Shown one piece after another: positions 8,396-17,275 of a stretch of DNA of 64,000 nt. Location of the stretch: NCBI GenBank assembly GCA_944386055.1, contig CALWZP010000004.1, forward strand, positions 57,888-121,887. The letters are read 5' to 3'. The notes beneath the pieces are model-generated. The model had not been told where the DNA came from and ran no database searches. It saw only the letters and a list, made by a program, of their open reading frames with translations. Each line of letters starts with the position of its first letter. Within the stretch, counting starts at the first letter, position 1. This DNA is from an uncultured Oscillospiraceae bacterium (GTDB lineage Bacteria > Bacillota > Clostridia > Oscillospirales > Oscillospiraceae). Made by a program: the position numbers and the translations under genes.

Positions 8396-8442
8396 AAAAA
8401 TGCTTGCCCGGCGGAGCGCACACAGACGGCGCCCCGCCGGGC
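8396..8442 (-). terminator. Terminator of the small 55-residue protein gene
   Basis: A 9-bp GC stem (8406-8414 with 8434-8442) is followed on the minus strand by a short spacer and five T residues (8396-8400). It closes the small gene at 8451-8618 before the modA promoter. Confidence 0.65.
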
Positions 8443-8450
8443 GGCGGGCC

Positions 8451-8618
8451 TCACATGGACAGATGCTGGGTGAACTGCTCTACTGCCTCGCCCATGTTTT
8501 TGGCGGCCTTTTCGGCGGCCTTTTTGATGGGCTTCTGATGGCTGGACAGCGCCATGGCAGCCGCCGCGCCGGCCGCTGCGGCCAGGCCCATGCCCAGGAT
8601 CATATTCTGCGTTTTCAT
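8451..8618 (-). CDS. Small membrane-anchored protein (55 residues)
   Basis: A 55-residue protein with an Ala/Gly-rich hydrophobic segment (residues 6-24) followed by an amphipathic, Lys- and Ala-rich helix. The general plan resembles YtxH-like small proteins. The start ATG at 8618 follows an AAAGGAGGGGAAA ribosome binding site, and a terminator follows the stop, which supports a real gene although a much longer frame runs through it antisense to pyrC. It has no assigned function and is transcribed alone, divergent from pyrC. Confidence 0.65.
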   Translation of the reverse strand: MKTQNMILGMGLAAAAGAAAAMALSSHQKPIKKAAEKAAKNMGEAVEQFTQHLSM

Positions 8619-8679
8619 CTTGTATTTCCCCTCCTTTCCGGTCACGGGGGTATTTTGCGCAGTTTTCCGCAAAAACTCG

Positions 8680-8708
8680 TTGCTAAAAATTTCTCTTTCA
8701 GCTATAAT
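8680..8708 (+). promoter_or_regulatory. Promoter of the pyrimidine operon
   Basis: TTGCTA (8680-8685) and a perfect TATAAT (8703-8708) are 17 bases apart. The 75-base leader contains a weak GGGC/GCCC hairpin followed by five T residues (about 8735-8760), a possible attenuator. No PyrR-binding motif was recognised. Confidence 0.7.
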
Positions 8709-8793
8709 GAAACCGGATGAGATTTTGTGGCTGGGGCGGGGGACACTCTGCCCTGTTTTTATGAAAACGACCCCTTGAGAAAGGAGCGCGGCA

Positions 8794-10086
8794 ATGAAGC
8801 TGTTGATACAGGGAGGCCGGCTGGTCAGCCCGGTGGGCGGGATCGGCGGCGTGATGGACCTCCTGCTGGAGGACGGCAGGATCGTCCAGATCGGAAGCAA
8901 CATCATCACCGATGCGGACCGGACCATCCACGCAGACGGTATGGTGGTGTGTGCGGGGCTTGTGGACATGCATGTCCACCTGCGGGAGCCCGGTTTTGAA
9001 TACAAGGAGACCATTGAAACGGGCGCCCTGGCGGCGGCCCGGGGAGGGTTTACCTCCATCGCCTGCATGCCCAATACCAGACCGGTGGTGGACAGCCCCG
9101 AGCTGGTACGCCTGATCCAGGAGAGGGCGGCGGCCGCCTGCGGGGTGAACATCTGGCCCATCGCCTCGGTGTCTGTCAAGCAGTACGGAGGCGAGCTCAC
9201 CGATGCCAAGGCGCTGAAGGAGGCGGGGGCGGTGGCCCTGTCTGACGACGGAGTGCCGGTGCAGAACGCCAATCTGATGCGGGACGCGCTGATCATGGCC
9301 CGGCGGTGCGGTCTGCCCATCCTCTCCCACTGTGAGGACGCCACCATGGTGGACGGCCGGGCGGTGAATGAAGGGCGCATCTCCCGGCAGCTCTGGCTGG
9401 AGGGGCGGCCCGCCATCGCCGAGGAACTGATGGTGATGCGGGACGCCATGTTGGCGGAGGAGACCGGCGGAGCGGTGCATATCTGCCATGTGTCCACCGC
9501 CCGCTCGGTGGATATCATCCGCAGGATGAAGGAGCGGGGGGTACATATCACCTGCGAGACCTGCCCCCAGTACTTCACACTGACTGAGGATGCGGTGCTG
9601 GAGAAGGGCTCCATGGCCCGCATCAATCCGCCCCTGCGCACCGAGGGAGATGTGGAAGGGATCATCACCGGCCTGATGGACGGCACCATCGACGCCATCG
9701 CCACCGACCACGCCCCCCATTCCGCTGAGGAGAAGGCCAAGCCCCTGGAGAAGGCGCCCAGCGGCATGGTGGGACTGGAGACCGCCCTGGCGGTCACCCT
9801 TACCGAGCTGTACCACAGCGGGAAAATGACCCTGGTGGATATCATTGAGAAGATGACGGTCAACCCCGCCGCTATTTTGGGACAGAGCAAGGGCCGCCTG
9901 GGGATCGGCGCGGACGGAGATGTGACCATCTTTGACCCCAACCAGGAGTGGGTGGTCGACCCGGAGCGTTTTGCCTCCAAGGGGCGCAACACCCCCTTCG
10001 CGGGCCGGACGGTGAAGGGCCGGGTGAAGTACACCATCGTGGGCGGCGAGATCATTTATGAGGAGGAGAGAGACCATGTCCTTTGA
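8794..10086 (+). CDS. pyrC: Dihydroorotase
   Basis: Dihydroorotase closes carbamoyl aspartate to dihydroorotate in pyrimidine synthesis. The 430-residue length fits the class I enzyme. The zinc-binding MHVHLREPG motif (about residues 58-66), the LSDDGVPV motif (about 149-156) and the ATDHAPHS motif (about 302-309) are present. A GAAAGGAG ribosome binding site precedes the ATG. It is the first gene of a pyr operon and overlaps pyrF by 11 bases. Confidence 0.96.
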   Translation: MKLLIQGGRLVSPVGGIGGVMDLLLEDGRIVQIGSNIITDADRTIHADGMVVCAGLVDMHVHLREPGFEYKETIETGALAAARGGFTSIACMPNTRPVVDSPELVRLIQERAAAACGVNIWPIASVSVKQYGGELTDAKALKEAGAVALSDDGVPVQNANLMRDALIMARRCGLPILSHCEDATMVDGRAVNEGRISRQLWLEGRPAIAEELMVMRDAMLAEETGGAVHICHVSTARSVDIIRRMKERGVHITCETCPQYFTLTEDAVLEKGSMARINPPLRTEGDVEGIITGLMDGTIDAIATDHAPHSAEEKAKPLEKAPSGMVGLETALAVTLTELYHSGKMTLVDIIEKMTVNPAAILGQSKGRLGIGADGDVTIFDPNQEWVVDPERFASKGRNTPFAGRTVKGRVKYTIVGGEIIYEEERDHVL

Positions 10087-10999
10087 AGTACTGCAGGACC
10101 AGATCAGAAAACGGAAAAATCCCACCGTGGCGGGGCTGGACCCCAAATTGGAATACATCCCGCCTCACATTCTCAAGGAGAGCTTCGGCCGTTTCGGAGA
10201 GACCCCGGAGGGGGCCGCGGCGGCGGTGCTGGCCTTCAACAAGGGGCTGGTGGATGCCCTGTGCGATGTGGTGCCGGCGGTGAAGCCCCAGGCCGCCTAT
10301 TACGAGCGGCTGGGCTGGCACGGAATGGCCGCCATGGAGGAGACCATCCGCTACGCCCACGAGAAGGGACTGTATGTCATCGCGGACATCAAGCGGGGGG
10401 ACATCGGCTCCACCGCCGAGGCCTATGCCCAGGCGTGGCTGGGGTCGGTGGACATTGGAGGGACAGTTTACGCCCCCTTTGACGCCGACTGCGTCACCAT
10501 CAACGCCTATATGGGATCGGATACGGTGAATCCCTTCCTGGAGGAGTGCAAAAATCGGGGGAAGAGCCTGTTCGTGCTGGTGAAGACCTCCAACCCCTCC
10601 TCCGGGGAGATTCAGGACCTGCTGGCGGGGGACCGCCTGGTCTACCGGGCCATGGGGGACCTCACCCAGCGGCTGGGCAAGGGGACGGAGGACAAGTACG
10701 GCTTCACCTGCGCCGGCGCGGTGGTGGGGGCCACCTATCCCTCCGATCTGCGGGAGCTGCGCCGCCGGCTGGAGCATACCTTCTTCCTGGTGCCCGGATA
10801 CGGCGCTCAGGGGGGCACCGCGGAGGATGTGCAGTACGCCTTTGACCGGTACGGCCACGGGGCCGTCATCAACGCCTCCCGGAGCATCATGTGCGCCTGG
10901 AAGAAGACGGGGAAGGACGGGATGGATTATCAGGACGCCGCCCGGGCGGCCGCCGAGGCCATGCGGGACGACATCAAGCGCTTCGTCACCATCGTGTGA
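10076..10999 (+). CDS. pyrF: Orotidine 5'-phosphate decarboxylase
   Basis: OMP decarboxylase makes UMP. The protein is of the longer, type 2 subfamily (307 residues). It has the catalytic ADIKRGDIGST motif near residue 107 and a VPGYGAQGG phosphate-binding segment near residue 240. ATG 10076 is chosen because AGGAGGAGAG lies directly before it; an in-frame ATG at 10058 would put that site inside the gene. It overlaps the end of pyrC, so translation is probably coupled. Confidence 0.95.
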   Translation: MSFEVLQDQIRKRKNPTVAGLDPKLEYIPPHILKESFGRFGETPEGAAAAVLAFNKGLVDALCDVVPAVKPQAAYYERLGWHGMAAMEETIRYAHEKGLYVIADIKRGDIGSTAEAYAQAWLGSVDIGGTVYAPFDADCVTINAYMGSDTVNPFLEECKNRGKSLFVLVKTSNPSSGEIQDLLAGDRLVYRAMGDLTQRLGKGTEDKYGFTCAGAVVGATYPSDLRELRRRLEHTFFLVPGYGAQGGTAEDVQYAFDRYGHGAVINASRSIMCAWKKTGKDGMDYQDAARAAAEAMRDDIKRFVTIV

Positions 11000-11038
11000 A
11001 AGAAAAGGACGATTGACAGCCGGACAGGAGGGATGGTC

Positions 11039-11653
11039 ATGGCAAAGCCCTGTGCCTTCTGCGGAAAGAGCCTGCGCTTCCTGGAGCAGGAGGACCTGAT
11101 GTGCGGAGATGTGCGGCAGACGGTGTGTCAGGACTGCCGGAAAAAGTACGGCGCCCTTCCCATGCGGGAGATGGCGGAACAGCTGCTCCAGTTCGGGCAG
11201 CCGGAGGAGCCCGAGCGGCTGCGGGAGCTTCTGCGTACCCCGGAGGAGCGGGCCGCCGCCGCCCGGCAGGCCAGGAGTACCGGCCTGACCTGCCTGCGGT
11301 GCGGGGGCGAGATGCTGAAGTGCGGCCGGTATCCCATCCAGCTGGGGGACGAGGGCCTGCTGGGCCCTGTGTTCCGGGACGGGCTGATGGCCTCCTGGAT
11401 GAAGGTGGACATCCTCCGGTGCTGCGGCTGCGGCCGGGCGGAATTTTTCCTGCCGGAGGATATGGACCGGGACGCCCAGTTCCGGGAGACCCCGGGGGAG
11501 ATGGTGACCTGTCCCGTCTGCGGCACCCAGCACAGCAGCCTGGTGGGCTGTCCCACCTGCGCGGTGAAGGCGGCCTCCGGCAGCCGTTCCAGGGGCGGAA
11601 CGGAGCAGAACGGGGAAAAGACCTCCGGCTCCAAGCCCCCCTGGGAGTTTTGA
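11039..11653 (+). CDS. Zinc-ribbon protein in the pyr operon, paralogue 1
   Basis: A 204-residue protein with three to four CxxC pairs: CAFC near residue 5, CQDC near 34, CLRCGG near 86, CCGCG near 126 and CPVC near 162. Between the pairs lies a leucine- and arginine-rich helix. It ends in the residues PPWEF. ATG 11039 is chosen over ATG 11033 because of spacing from GGAGGG. Its middle part (CGGEMLKCGRYPIQLGDEG) resembles the next gene and the proteins at 60209 and 62448. Function is unknown; it is co-transcribed with pyrC, pyrF, pyrK and pyrD. Confidence 0.75.
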   Translation: MAKPCAFCGKSLRFLEQEDLMCGDVRQTVCQDCRKKYGALPMREMAEQLLQFGQPEEPERLRELLRTPEERAAAARQARSTGLTCLRCGGEMLKCGRYPIQLGDEGLLGPVFRDGLMASWMKVDILRCCGCGRAEFFLPEDMDRDAQFRETPGEMVTCPVCGTQHSSLVGCPTCAVKAASGSRSRGGTEQNGEKTSGSKPPWEF

Positions 11654-11669
11654 TGGGGAGGGAGAAGAG

Positions 11670-12242
11670 ATGGCGGACTATCACTGCGAGCTGTGCGGCA
11701 GGGACCTGTGGGCGCTGAGTGCCACCGCGGTGCGGGTGGGTGAGACGAATGTGATCCTCTGCGGGGACTGTGAGAAGCGGTTTCGGCAGGCGGACGACCG
11801 CGCCCGGCTGGAACTGCTGGAGGAGCTGTTGGCCTCGGAGACCCTGGAGCATCGGGATGAGGTGGCGGCCGGCGCCGCGCAGCTCCGGGCGCTTCTGGAG
11901 GAGCGGGCGCGGAAATATACCTGCTGCGGCCAGGCCATGCGCTACTGCGGGAAGCTGGAGTTCCAGCTGGGGAGCTACGGCTTCTTCACCGGGGATCTGG
12001 GCAACCTGCTGTCGGGCTCCAAGGAGATGTCGGTATTCTTCTGCGAGACCTGCGGTCAGTTCAAGTTTTATGACCCCCGCTATGTGGAACAGACGGAAGC
12101 GGCTCGTGAAGTGTCCCGGGGAGAGGCGGATGCGGCCCCGCAGCCCCCGCCGGAGGAGGCGGAACGGCCTGAACCGGAGGAAAAGCAGGAACGCCGGGGC
12201 TGGTTCGGCCGGAAGAAGGACAAGCCGGACTGGGAGTTTTAA
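11670..12242 (+). CDS. Zinc-ribbon protein in the pyr operon, paralogue 2
   Basis: A 190-residue protein with CELC near residue 6, CGDC near 31, a CCGQAMRYCG segment near 88 and CETCG near 125. This is followed by an acidic, proline-rich linker and a basic tail ending in PDWEF. The central pattern (CGQAM-x-QLGSYGFFTGDLGNLLSG) matches the protein encoded at 60209 (CGQAL-x-QLGKTGWILGDLPNLFAG), so the two are paralogues. It lies 16 bases after the previous zinc-ribbon gene and 22 before pyrK. Function is unknown. Confidence 0.75.
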   Translation: MADYHCELCGRDLWALSATAVRVGETNVILCGDCEKRFRQADDRARLELLEELLASETLEHRDEVAAGAAQLRALLEERARKYTCCGQAMRYCGKLEFQLGSYGFFTGDLGNLLSGSKEMSVFFCETCGQFKFYDPRYVEQTEAAREVSRGEADAAPQPPPEEAERPEPEEKQERRGWFGRKKDKPDWEF

Positions 12243-12264
12243 GAGGAAGAGAGGTGCTGCGTCC

Positions 12265-13020
12265 ATGCCGATGCAGAGACAGTGCAAAATTGTACAGAAC
12301 AGCCGGCTGAACCCCTATGCGGTATCCATGGTTCTGGAGGTGGGGGAGATGGTCCCGGGTACGGGACAGTTCCTTCATATCAAGTGCGGCGACGGCCAGC
12401 TGCTGCGCCGCCCTATCTCCATCTGCGACTGGCAGGAGGGACTGCTGCGCATTGTGTTCGAGGTGCGGGGAGAGGGAACCGCGTGGCTGGCAGAGCGCCG
12501 GAGAGGGGAGTACCTGGATGTGCTGGGCCCCCTGGGGCACGGATTTGAGACGAACGCCAAGGGCCGCTATCTCCTGGTGGGGGGCGGCATCGGGATTCCG
12601 CCTCTGCTGGGGTGTGCCCGCAACGCCAGCGGGAACTGTACCGCCGTGCTTGGATTCCGCAGCGGGGACCGGGCCATGCTGCTGGGAGAATTTGCCTCCT
12701 GCTGCGCCTCCGTCCGGGTGGCCAGTGACGACGGGAGCATGGGGGTGCGTGGCTTTGTGGACCAGGTGGCCCGGGAGATCCTGGAGACGGACCGGGACTT
12801 TACCGCGGTGCTGGCCTGCGGCCCCCGGCCCATGCTGAAGAGCGTGGCGCAGCTGGCCCGGGAGTTCGGCGTCCCCTGCAAGGTGTCCATGGAGGAGCGC
12901 ATGGGCTGCGGCGTGGGGGCCTGCCTGGTGTGCGCCTGCGACATGGCGGACGGCACCCGGAAGCATGTGTGCAAGGACGGCCCCGTCTTTGACGCGGAGG
13001 AGGTGGACTGGGATGCCTGA
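12265..13020 (+). CDS. pyrK: Dihydroorotate dehydrogenase B, electron-transfer subunit
   Basis: PyrK carries FAD and a 2Fe-2S cluster and passes electrons from PyrD to NAD+. The 251-residue protein has the ferredoxin-reductase fold with LLRRPISICDW (FAD site, near residue 48) and a GGGIGIPPLLG nucleotide motif. A C-terminal cysteine cluster (CGVGACLVCACD, plus a last Cys near residue 236) holds the cluster. ATG 12265 is preferred, with ATG 12271 as an alternative. The 3' end overlaps pyrD by 8 bases. Confidence 0.95.
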   Translation: MPMQRQCKIVQNSRLNPYAVSMVLEVGEMVPGTGQFLHIKCGDGQLLRRPISICDWQEGLLRIVFEVRGEGTAWLAERRRGEYLDVLGPLGHGFETNAKGRYLLVGGGIGIPPLLGCARNASGNCTAVLGFRSGDRAMLLGEFASCCASVRVASDDGSMGVRGFVDQVAREILETDRDFTAVLACGPRPMLKSVAQLAREFGVPCKVSMEERMGCGVGACLVCACDMADGTRKHVCKDGPVFDAEEVDWDA

Positions 13021-13936
13021 GGTGGATCTGCGCGTCTCCCTGGCGGGGGTGGAGCTGAAAAACCCGGTGGTGGCGGCCTCCGGCACCTTCGGCTTCGGCC
13101 GGGAGTACGGACAATTTTATGACCTGGGGGAGCTGGGGGGTATCTGTGTCAAGGGGCTCACCGCGACCCGGCGGGAGGGCAACCCCGCCCCCCGCATCGC
13201 CGAGACCCCCATGGGCATCCTCAACTCGGTGGGGCTGCAGAATCCGGGGGTGGACGCCTTCATCGCGGAGGAGCTGCCTTTCCTGCGGCAGTTCGACACC
13301 AGGGTCATCGCCAATATCTCGGGAAATACCCCGGAGGAGTACGGCGAGATGTGCGAAAAGCTCTCGGCGGCGGGGGTGGACCTCATCGAGGTGAACATCT
13401 CCTGCCCCAATGTGAAGGCGGGGGGGCTGGCCTACGGCACCCGGCCCGAGCTGGCCGCCGAGGTCACCGGAGAGGCAAAGCGCCACGCGGGGAAGGTCCC
13501 CGTGATGGTGAAGCTCTCCCCCAATGTCACCGACATCACCGAGATCGCCCGGGCGGCGGCGGACGCCGGGGCGGACGCGCTGTCCCTCATCAACACCCTG
13601 CGGGGGATGCGCATCGATGTGGACACCCGCCGGCCCATTTTGAAGATGAACACCGGGGGGCTCTCCGGCCCCGCGGTGCTCCCCGTGGCGGTGCGCATGG
13701 TGTGGGAGGTCCACACGGCCGTCCCCCACCTGCCCATCCTGGGCATGGGCGGGGTGTCCGGCGGGGAGGACGCCGCCCAGCTGATGCTGGCGGGGGCCTC
13801 CGCCGTGGCGGTGGGCACCGCGCTGTTCGCCGACCCCTATGCTCCGCTGAAGGTGCGGGACGGCCTGCGGGACATCGCCGCCCGACAGGGACTTGACAAG
13901 GTCAGAAGCCTGACAGGTGCAGTGCGCCCGTGGTGA
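13013..13936 (+). CDS. pyrD: Dihydroorotate dehydrogenase B, catalytic subunit
   Basis: The NAD-dependent (class 1B) enzyme oxidises dihydroorotate to orotate together with PyrK. The 307-residue protein shows VAASGTFGFG near residue 20, NISCPNVKAGG near residue 126 (with the catalytic cysteine typical of class 1B) and the FMN-phosphate motif GMGGVSGGEDA near residue 244. ATG 13013 inside the end of pyrK gives the usual length. pyrE, pyrB and carA/B are not in this window. Confidence 0.96.
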   Translation: MPEVDLRVSLAGVELKNPVVAASGTFGFGREYGQFYDLGELGGICVKGLTATRREGNPAPRIAETPMGILNSVGLQNPGVDAFIAEELPFLRQFDTRVIANISGNTPEEYGEMCEKLSAAGVDLIEVNISCPNVKAGGLAYGTRPELAAEVTGEAKRHAGKVPVMVKLSPNVTDITEIARAAADAGADALSLINTLRGMRIDVDTRRPILKMNTGGLSGPAVLPVAVRMVWEVHTAVPHLPILGMGGVSGGEDAAQLMLAGASAVAVGTALFADPYAPLKVRDGLRDIAARQGLDKVRSLTGAVRPW

Positions 13937-14028
13937 CAAGAACCGTGAATGGCGGGGCGGGATTTCCCGGACCAATGGAGGGGAAAGACGCATTCATTTC
14001 AAATTGCATTCAGAGGAGAACAGCAAGC

Positions 14029-15189
14029 ATGACCACCATCTATCTCATCCGCCACGCGGAGGCGGAGGGCAACCTGTACCGCCGGGTGCACGGCTGGTAT
14101 AACTCCAAAATCACGGAACGGGGCTTCCGTCAGATCCAGGCGCTGAAAGAGCGCTTCCGGGATATCCGGATCGACGCGGTGTACTCCAGCGATCTGCTGC
14201 GCACCTGCACGACCGCTCAGGCGGTCTATGTGCCCAAGGGGCTGGAACTGCACACCACCCCCGCTTTGCGGGAGGCGGGCATGGGGGTCTGGGAGGACCT
14301 GACCTGGGGCCAGGTAGCCCGCATAGCGCCTGAAAAGCTGAAATGGTTTACAGAGGGCTCTCCCCTCTGGGGAGATGTGCCGGGGAGTGAGTCCTTCCAG
14401 ACGGTGCAGGACCGGGCCTGGGGCGCGCTCCGGGACATCGCCCGGACGCACCCGGAGCAGACGGTGGCGGTGTTCTGCCATGGCATGGCCATCCGCACCA
14501 TCCTGGCCAAGTGTCACGGCCTGCCCCTGGAGGGGATGCGGGAGATCCCCCACTCGGACAACACCGGGGTTGCCTGCTTCCGCACCGACGGGGAGCGGGT
14601 GGAGATGGTACACGACAGCGACGCCTCCCACCTGAGCGCCTCCCTGTCCACTTTTTCCAGCCAGCGCTGGTGGCGGGACAAGCGGGGGGCCATGGCGGAT
14701 ACCAACCTGTGGTTCCGCCCCATGGACCTGGCGGCGGAGGAGCTGTTCTACCGGGATTGCCGGCGGGAGGGCTGGCTGGCCAGCCACGGGACCATGGACC
14801 ACTTTGACGGGGACGCCTTTGTCCGGGCGGCGCAGAAGAACCTGGCGGAGGACGGGGAAAGTCTGGTGTGCGGCATGCTGGGGGATGACCCCGCGGGGGT
14901 GCTGCAGCTGGACTTCCGGCGGGACGCCGACCAGGGGGCGGGGTGGATCCCCTTCTGCTATATGCTCCCCCAGACCAGGGGGCAGGGGATGGGCATCCAG
15001 CTCATCGGCGAGGCAGTCTCCCGCTTCCGCGGCCGGGGGCGTGAGAAACTGCGTCTGCGCTGCGCCCCGGAGAACGCCGTGGCCCAGCGGTTTTACCGCC
15101 GCTATGGGTTTGAGAAGATCGGGGAGGACAGAGACAGCGCTGTGCCTTTGGATATTATGGAGAAGTACATCGGCTATGGGCGTCCGTGA
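14029..15189 (+). CDS. Histidine phosphatase fused to a GNAT acetyltransferase
   Basis: A 386-residue two-domain protein. Residues 1-200 form a phosphoglycerate-mutase-like histidine phosphatase with LIRHAEAEGN (phospho-histidine) and FCHGMAIR (second catalytic His). Residues 225-386 form a GNAT domain with the acetyl-CoA motif TRGQGMG and the usual ENAVAQRFYRRYGFEKIGE ending. ATG 14029 follows CAGAGGAGAA; the frame continues upstream but without a site. The two activities on one chain are unusual. It lies 24 bases before the YgiQ gene. Substrates are unknown. Confidence 0.85.
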   Translation: MTTIYLIRHAEAEGNLYRRVHGWYNSKITERGFRQIQALKERFRDIRIDAVYSSDLLRTCTTAQAVYVPKGLELHTTPALREAGMGVWEDLTWGQVARIAPEKLKWFTEGSPLWGDVPGSESFQTVQDRAWGALRDIARTHPEQTVAVFCHGMAIRTILAKCHGLPLEGMREIPHSDNTGVACFRTDGERVEMVHDSDASHLSASLSTFSSQRWWRDKRGAMADTNLWFRPMDLAAEELFYRDCRREGWLASHGTMDHFDGDAFVRAAQKNLAEDGESLVCGMLGDDPAGVLQLDFRRDADQGAGWIPFCYMLPQTRGQGMGIQLIGEAVSRFRGRGREKLRLRCAPENAVAQRFYRRYGFEKIGEDRDSAVPLDIMEKYIGYGRP

Positions 15190-15213
15190 CGCCCGGAAAG
15201 GGGGAGCGGTGCG

Positions 15214-17220
15214 GTGAGCTTTGACCGGGACGACTTTCTCCCTGTCTCCCGGGAGGATATGGCCCGCCGGGGGTGGGAGTGGTACGACTTTCTCCTCATC
15301 ACCGGAGACGCCTATGTGGACCACCCCTCCTTCGGCCCCGCCGTCATCGGCCGGGTGCTGGAGGCAGAGGGTTACCGGGTGGCAGTGCTGGCCCAGCCGG
15401 ACTGGCGCAGGGTATCCTCCTTTACGGCCTTGGGGCGCCCCAGGCTGGGGGTGATGATCTCGGGGGGCAACCTGGACTCCATGGTGGCCCACTACACCGT
15501 GGCCAAGAAGCGCCGCCACGACGACGCATATTCCCCCGGCCGGCGGGCAGGGCTGCGGCCCGACCGGGCCACCATCGTCTACGCCAACCGGGTGCGGGAG
15601 GCCTTCGGCCGGGAGATGCCGGTGATCATCGGCGGACTGGAGGCATCTCTGCGCCGGTTTGCCCACTATGACTACTGGGAGGACAAGGTGCGCCGCTCCA
15701 TCCTCCTGGACGCCCAGGCGGATCTGCTCACCTACGGCATGGGGGAGACCGCCAGCCGGGAGATCGCCGCCCGCCTGGCCTCCGGTACCCCGGTGGGGGA
15801 GATCACCGATGTCCGGGGCACCTGCTTTCTGGGGCACAGTCCCGGGGAGTGCGCCTTCCCCATGGTGGAGTGTCCCTCCTTTGAGGAGGTGTCCCGGGAC
15901 AAGCGGGCCTATGCCCGGGCCAACATGATCCAGTACGACGAGCACGATCCGGTGCGGGGCCGGGCGGTGCTCCAGCGCCACGGGGACCGGGTGCTCATCG
16001 TCAATCCGCCCGCCATGCCTCTGACCCGGGAGGAGCTGGACACGGTGGCGGAGCTGCCCTATGTCCGGGAGCCTCACCCCATGTACGACGAGATGGGGGG
16101 CGTGCCCGCCATCGAGGAGGTGCGCTTCTCGGTGACCCACAACCGGGGCTGCTTTGGGGCGTGTAATTTCTGCTCTCTGGCCTTTCACCAGGGGCGGATC
16201 ATCACCTCCCGCAGCCACGAGAGCGTCGTCCGGGAGGTCACCGCCCTGACCCATCACCCCGGTTTCAAGGGGTATATCCACGATGTAGGGGGGCCTACCG
16301 CCAACTTCCGGCGGCCCGCCTGTAAAAACCAGCTGAAGCACGGGGGCTGCAGGGGGCGGGAGTGCCTGGCCCCCACCGCCTGCCCCAATCTGGACGCCGA
16401 CCACACGGACTATCTCAATCTGCTGCGCAAGCTCCGGGCCATTCCCGGGGTGAAGAAGGTGTTCATCCGCTCGGGCATCCGGTATGACTATCTGATGCGG
16501 GACCCCGGCGGGGAGTTCTTTGCAGAGCTGGTGAAGCACCACATCTCAGGGCAGCTGAAGGTGGCCCCGGAGCACTGTGTCAACAGTGTGCTGGACTATA
16601 TGGGCAAGCCCCATATCGAGACATTCGAGGCGTTTCGCCGCAAGTACGAGAAGCTCAACGCCCGCTATGACAAAAATCAGTTTCTGGTCCCCTATCTGAT
16701 GTCCTCCCATCCGGGCTGCACCCTTCAGGACGCCATCCGGCTGGCGGAGTGGCTCCACGCCCACGGCACACAGCCGGAACAGGTGCAGGACTTCTATCCC
16801 ACACCGGGAACCCTGTCCACCTGTATGTACTACACCGGCCTGGATCCCCGGACCATGAAGCCGGTCTATGTCCCCAAGACCCCGGAGGAGAAGGGGATGC
16901 AGCGGGCGCTGATGCAGTGGAAGCGGCCTGAGAAGCGCCGGATGATCCTTATGGCTCTGCACAGGGCGGGGCGGGAGGATCTGATCGGCTACGGCAAGCA
17001 CTGCTTGGTCCGTCCCGAGGGGTGCGCCCAGGACGGACGGCGGGAAAAGGAGACACCCCGGGGCAGACAGCGGACGGCAGGTGCGGGAAAAGGTGCCCAT
17101 TCATCCGGGAAAGCGGACCGCGGCAGAAAAAAGGACGCGGAAAGCAGACAGAATGGACGGGGAAGAAAAACGCCGTCCCGCAGCGCCGGAAAACCGCGGC
17201 AGGGGGGCAGACGGCATTGA
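15214..17220 (+). CDS. YgiQ family radical SAM protein
   Basis: A 668-residue YgiQ-type protein with an N-terminal B12-binding-like region and a radical SAM core. The core shows the CFGACNFC iron-sulfur motif near residue 313, followed by a conserved C-terminal domain. The last 90 residues form a Lys/Arg/Gly-rich tail that is probably disordered and may bind nucleic acid. The gene starts with GTG 15214 after GGGGGAGCGG. The reaction catalysed by YgiQ proteins is not established. Confidence 0.9.
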   Translation: MSFDRDDFLPVSREDMARRGWEWYDFLLITGDAYVDHPSFGPAVIGRVLEAEGYRVAVLAQPDWRRVSSFTALGRPRLGVMISGGNLDSMVAHYTVAKKRRHDDAYSPGRRAGLRPDRATIVYANRVREAFGREMPVIIGGLEASLRRFAHYDYWEDKVRRSILLDAQADLLTYGMGETASREIAARLASGTPVGEITDVRGTCFLGHSPGECAFPMVECPSFEEVSRDKRAYARANMIQYDEHDPVRGRAVLQRHGDRVLIVNPPAMPLTREELDTVAELPYVREPHPMYDEMGGVPAIEEVRFSVTHNRGCFGACNFCSLAFHQGRIITSRSHESVVREVTALTHHPGFKGYIHDVGGPTANFRRPACKNQLKHGGCRGRECLAPTACPNLDADHTDYLNLLRKLRAIPGVKKVFIRSGIRYDYLMRDPGGEFFAELVKHHISGQLKVAPEHCVNSVLDYMGKPHIETFEAFRRKYEKLNARYDKNQFLVPYLMSSHPGCTLQDAIRLAEWLHAHGTQPEQVQDFYPTPGTLSTCMYYTGLDPRTMKPVYVPKTPEEKGMQRALMQWKRPEKRRMILMALHRAGREDLIGYGKHCLVRPEGCAQDGRREKETPRGRQRTAGAGKGAHSSGKADRGRKKDAESRQNGRGRKTPSRSAGKPRQGGRRH

Positions 17221-17229
17221 GCCAAAGTA

Positions 17230-17266
17230 CACGGAGGCCGCGCCGGTCTGCGGCGCCGCCTCCGTG
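17230..17266. terminator. Hairpin between ygiQ-like gene and small lipoprotein gene
   Basis: A GC-rich stem (17230-17238 with 17258-17266, extended inward) separates two convergent genes. Neither side has a T run, so it is only a probable terminator. Confidence 0.4.
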
Positions 17267-17275
17267 TCTGTGGCA

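Noticed and set aside
8451..10055. A 534-codon minus-strand frame opposite pyrC
   Set aside because: Only its last 55 codons have a ribosome binding site and protein-like composition; the rest mirrors pyrC codon bias.
13999..16542. An 847-codon minus-strand frame opposite the phosphatase fusion and the YgiQ-like gene
   Set aside because: It is antisense to two well-supported genes and its composition (His, Pro, Gly, Val rich) is that of a GC-rich shadow frame.
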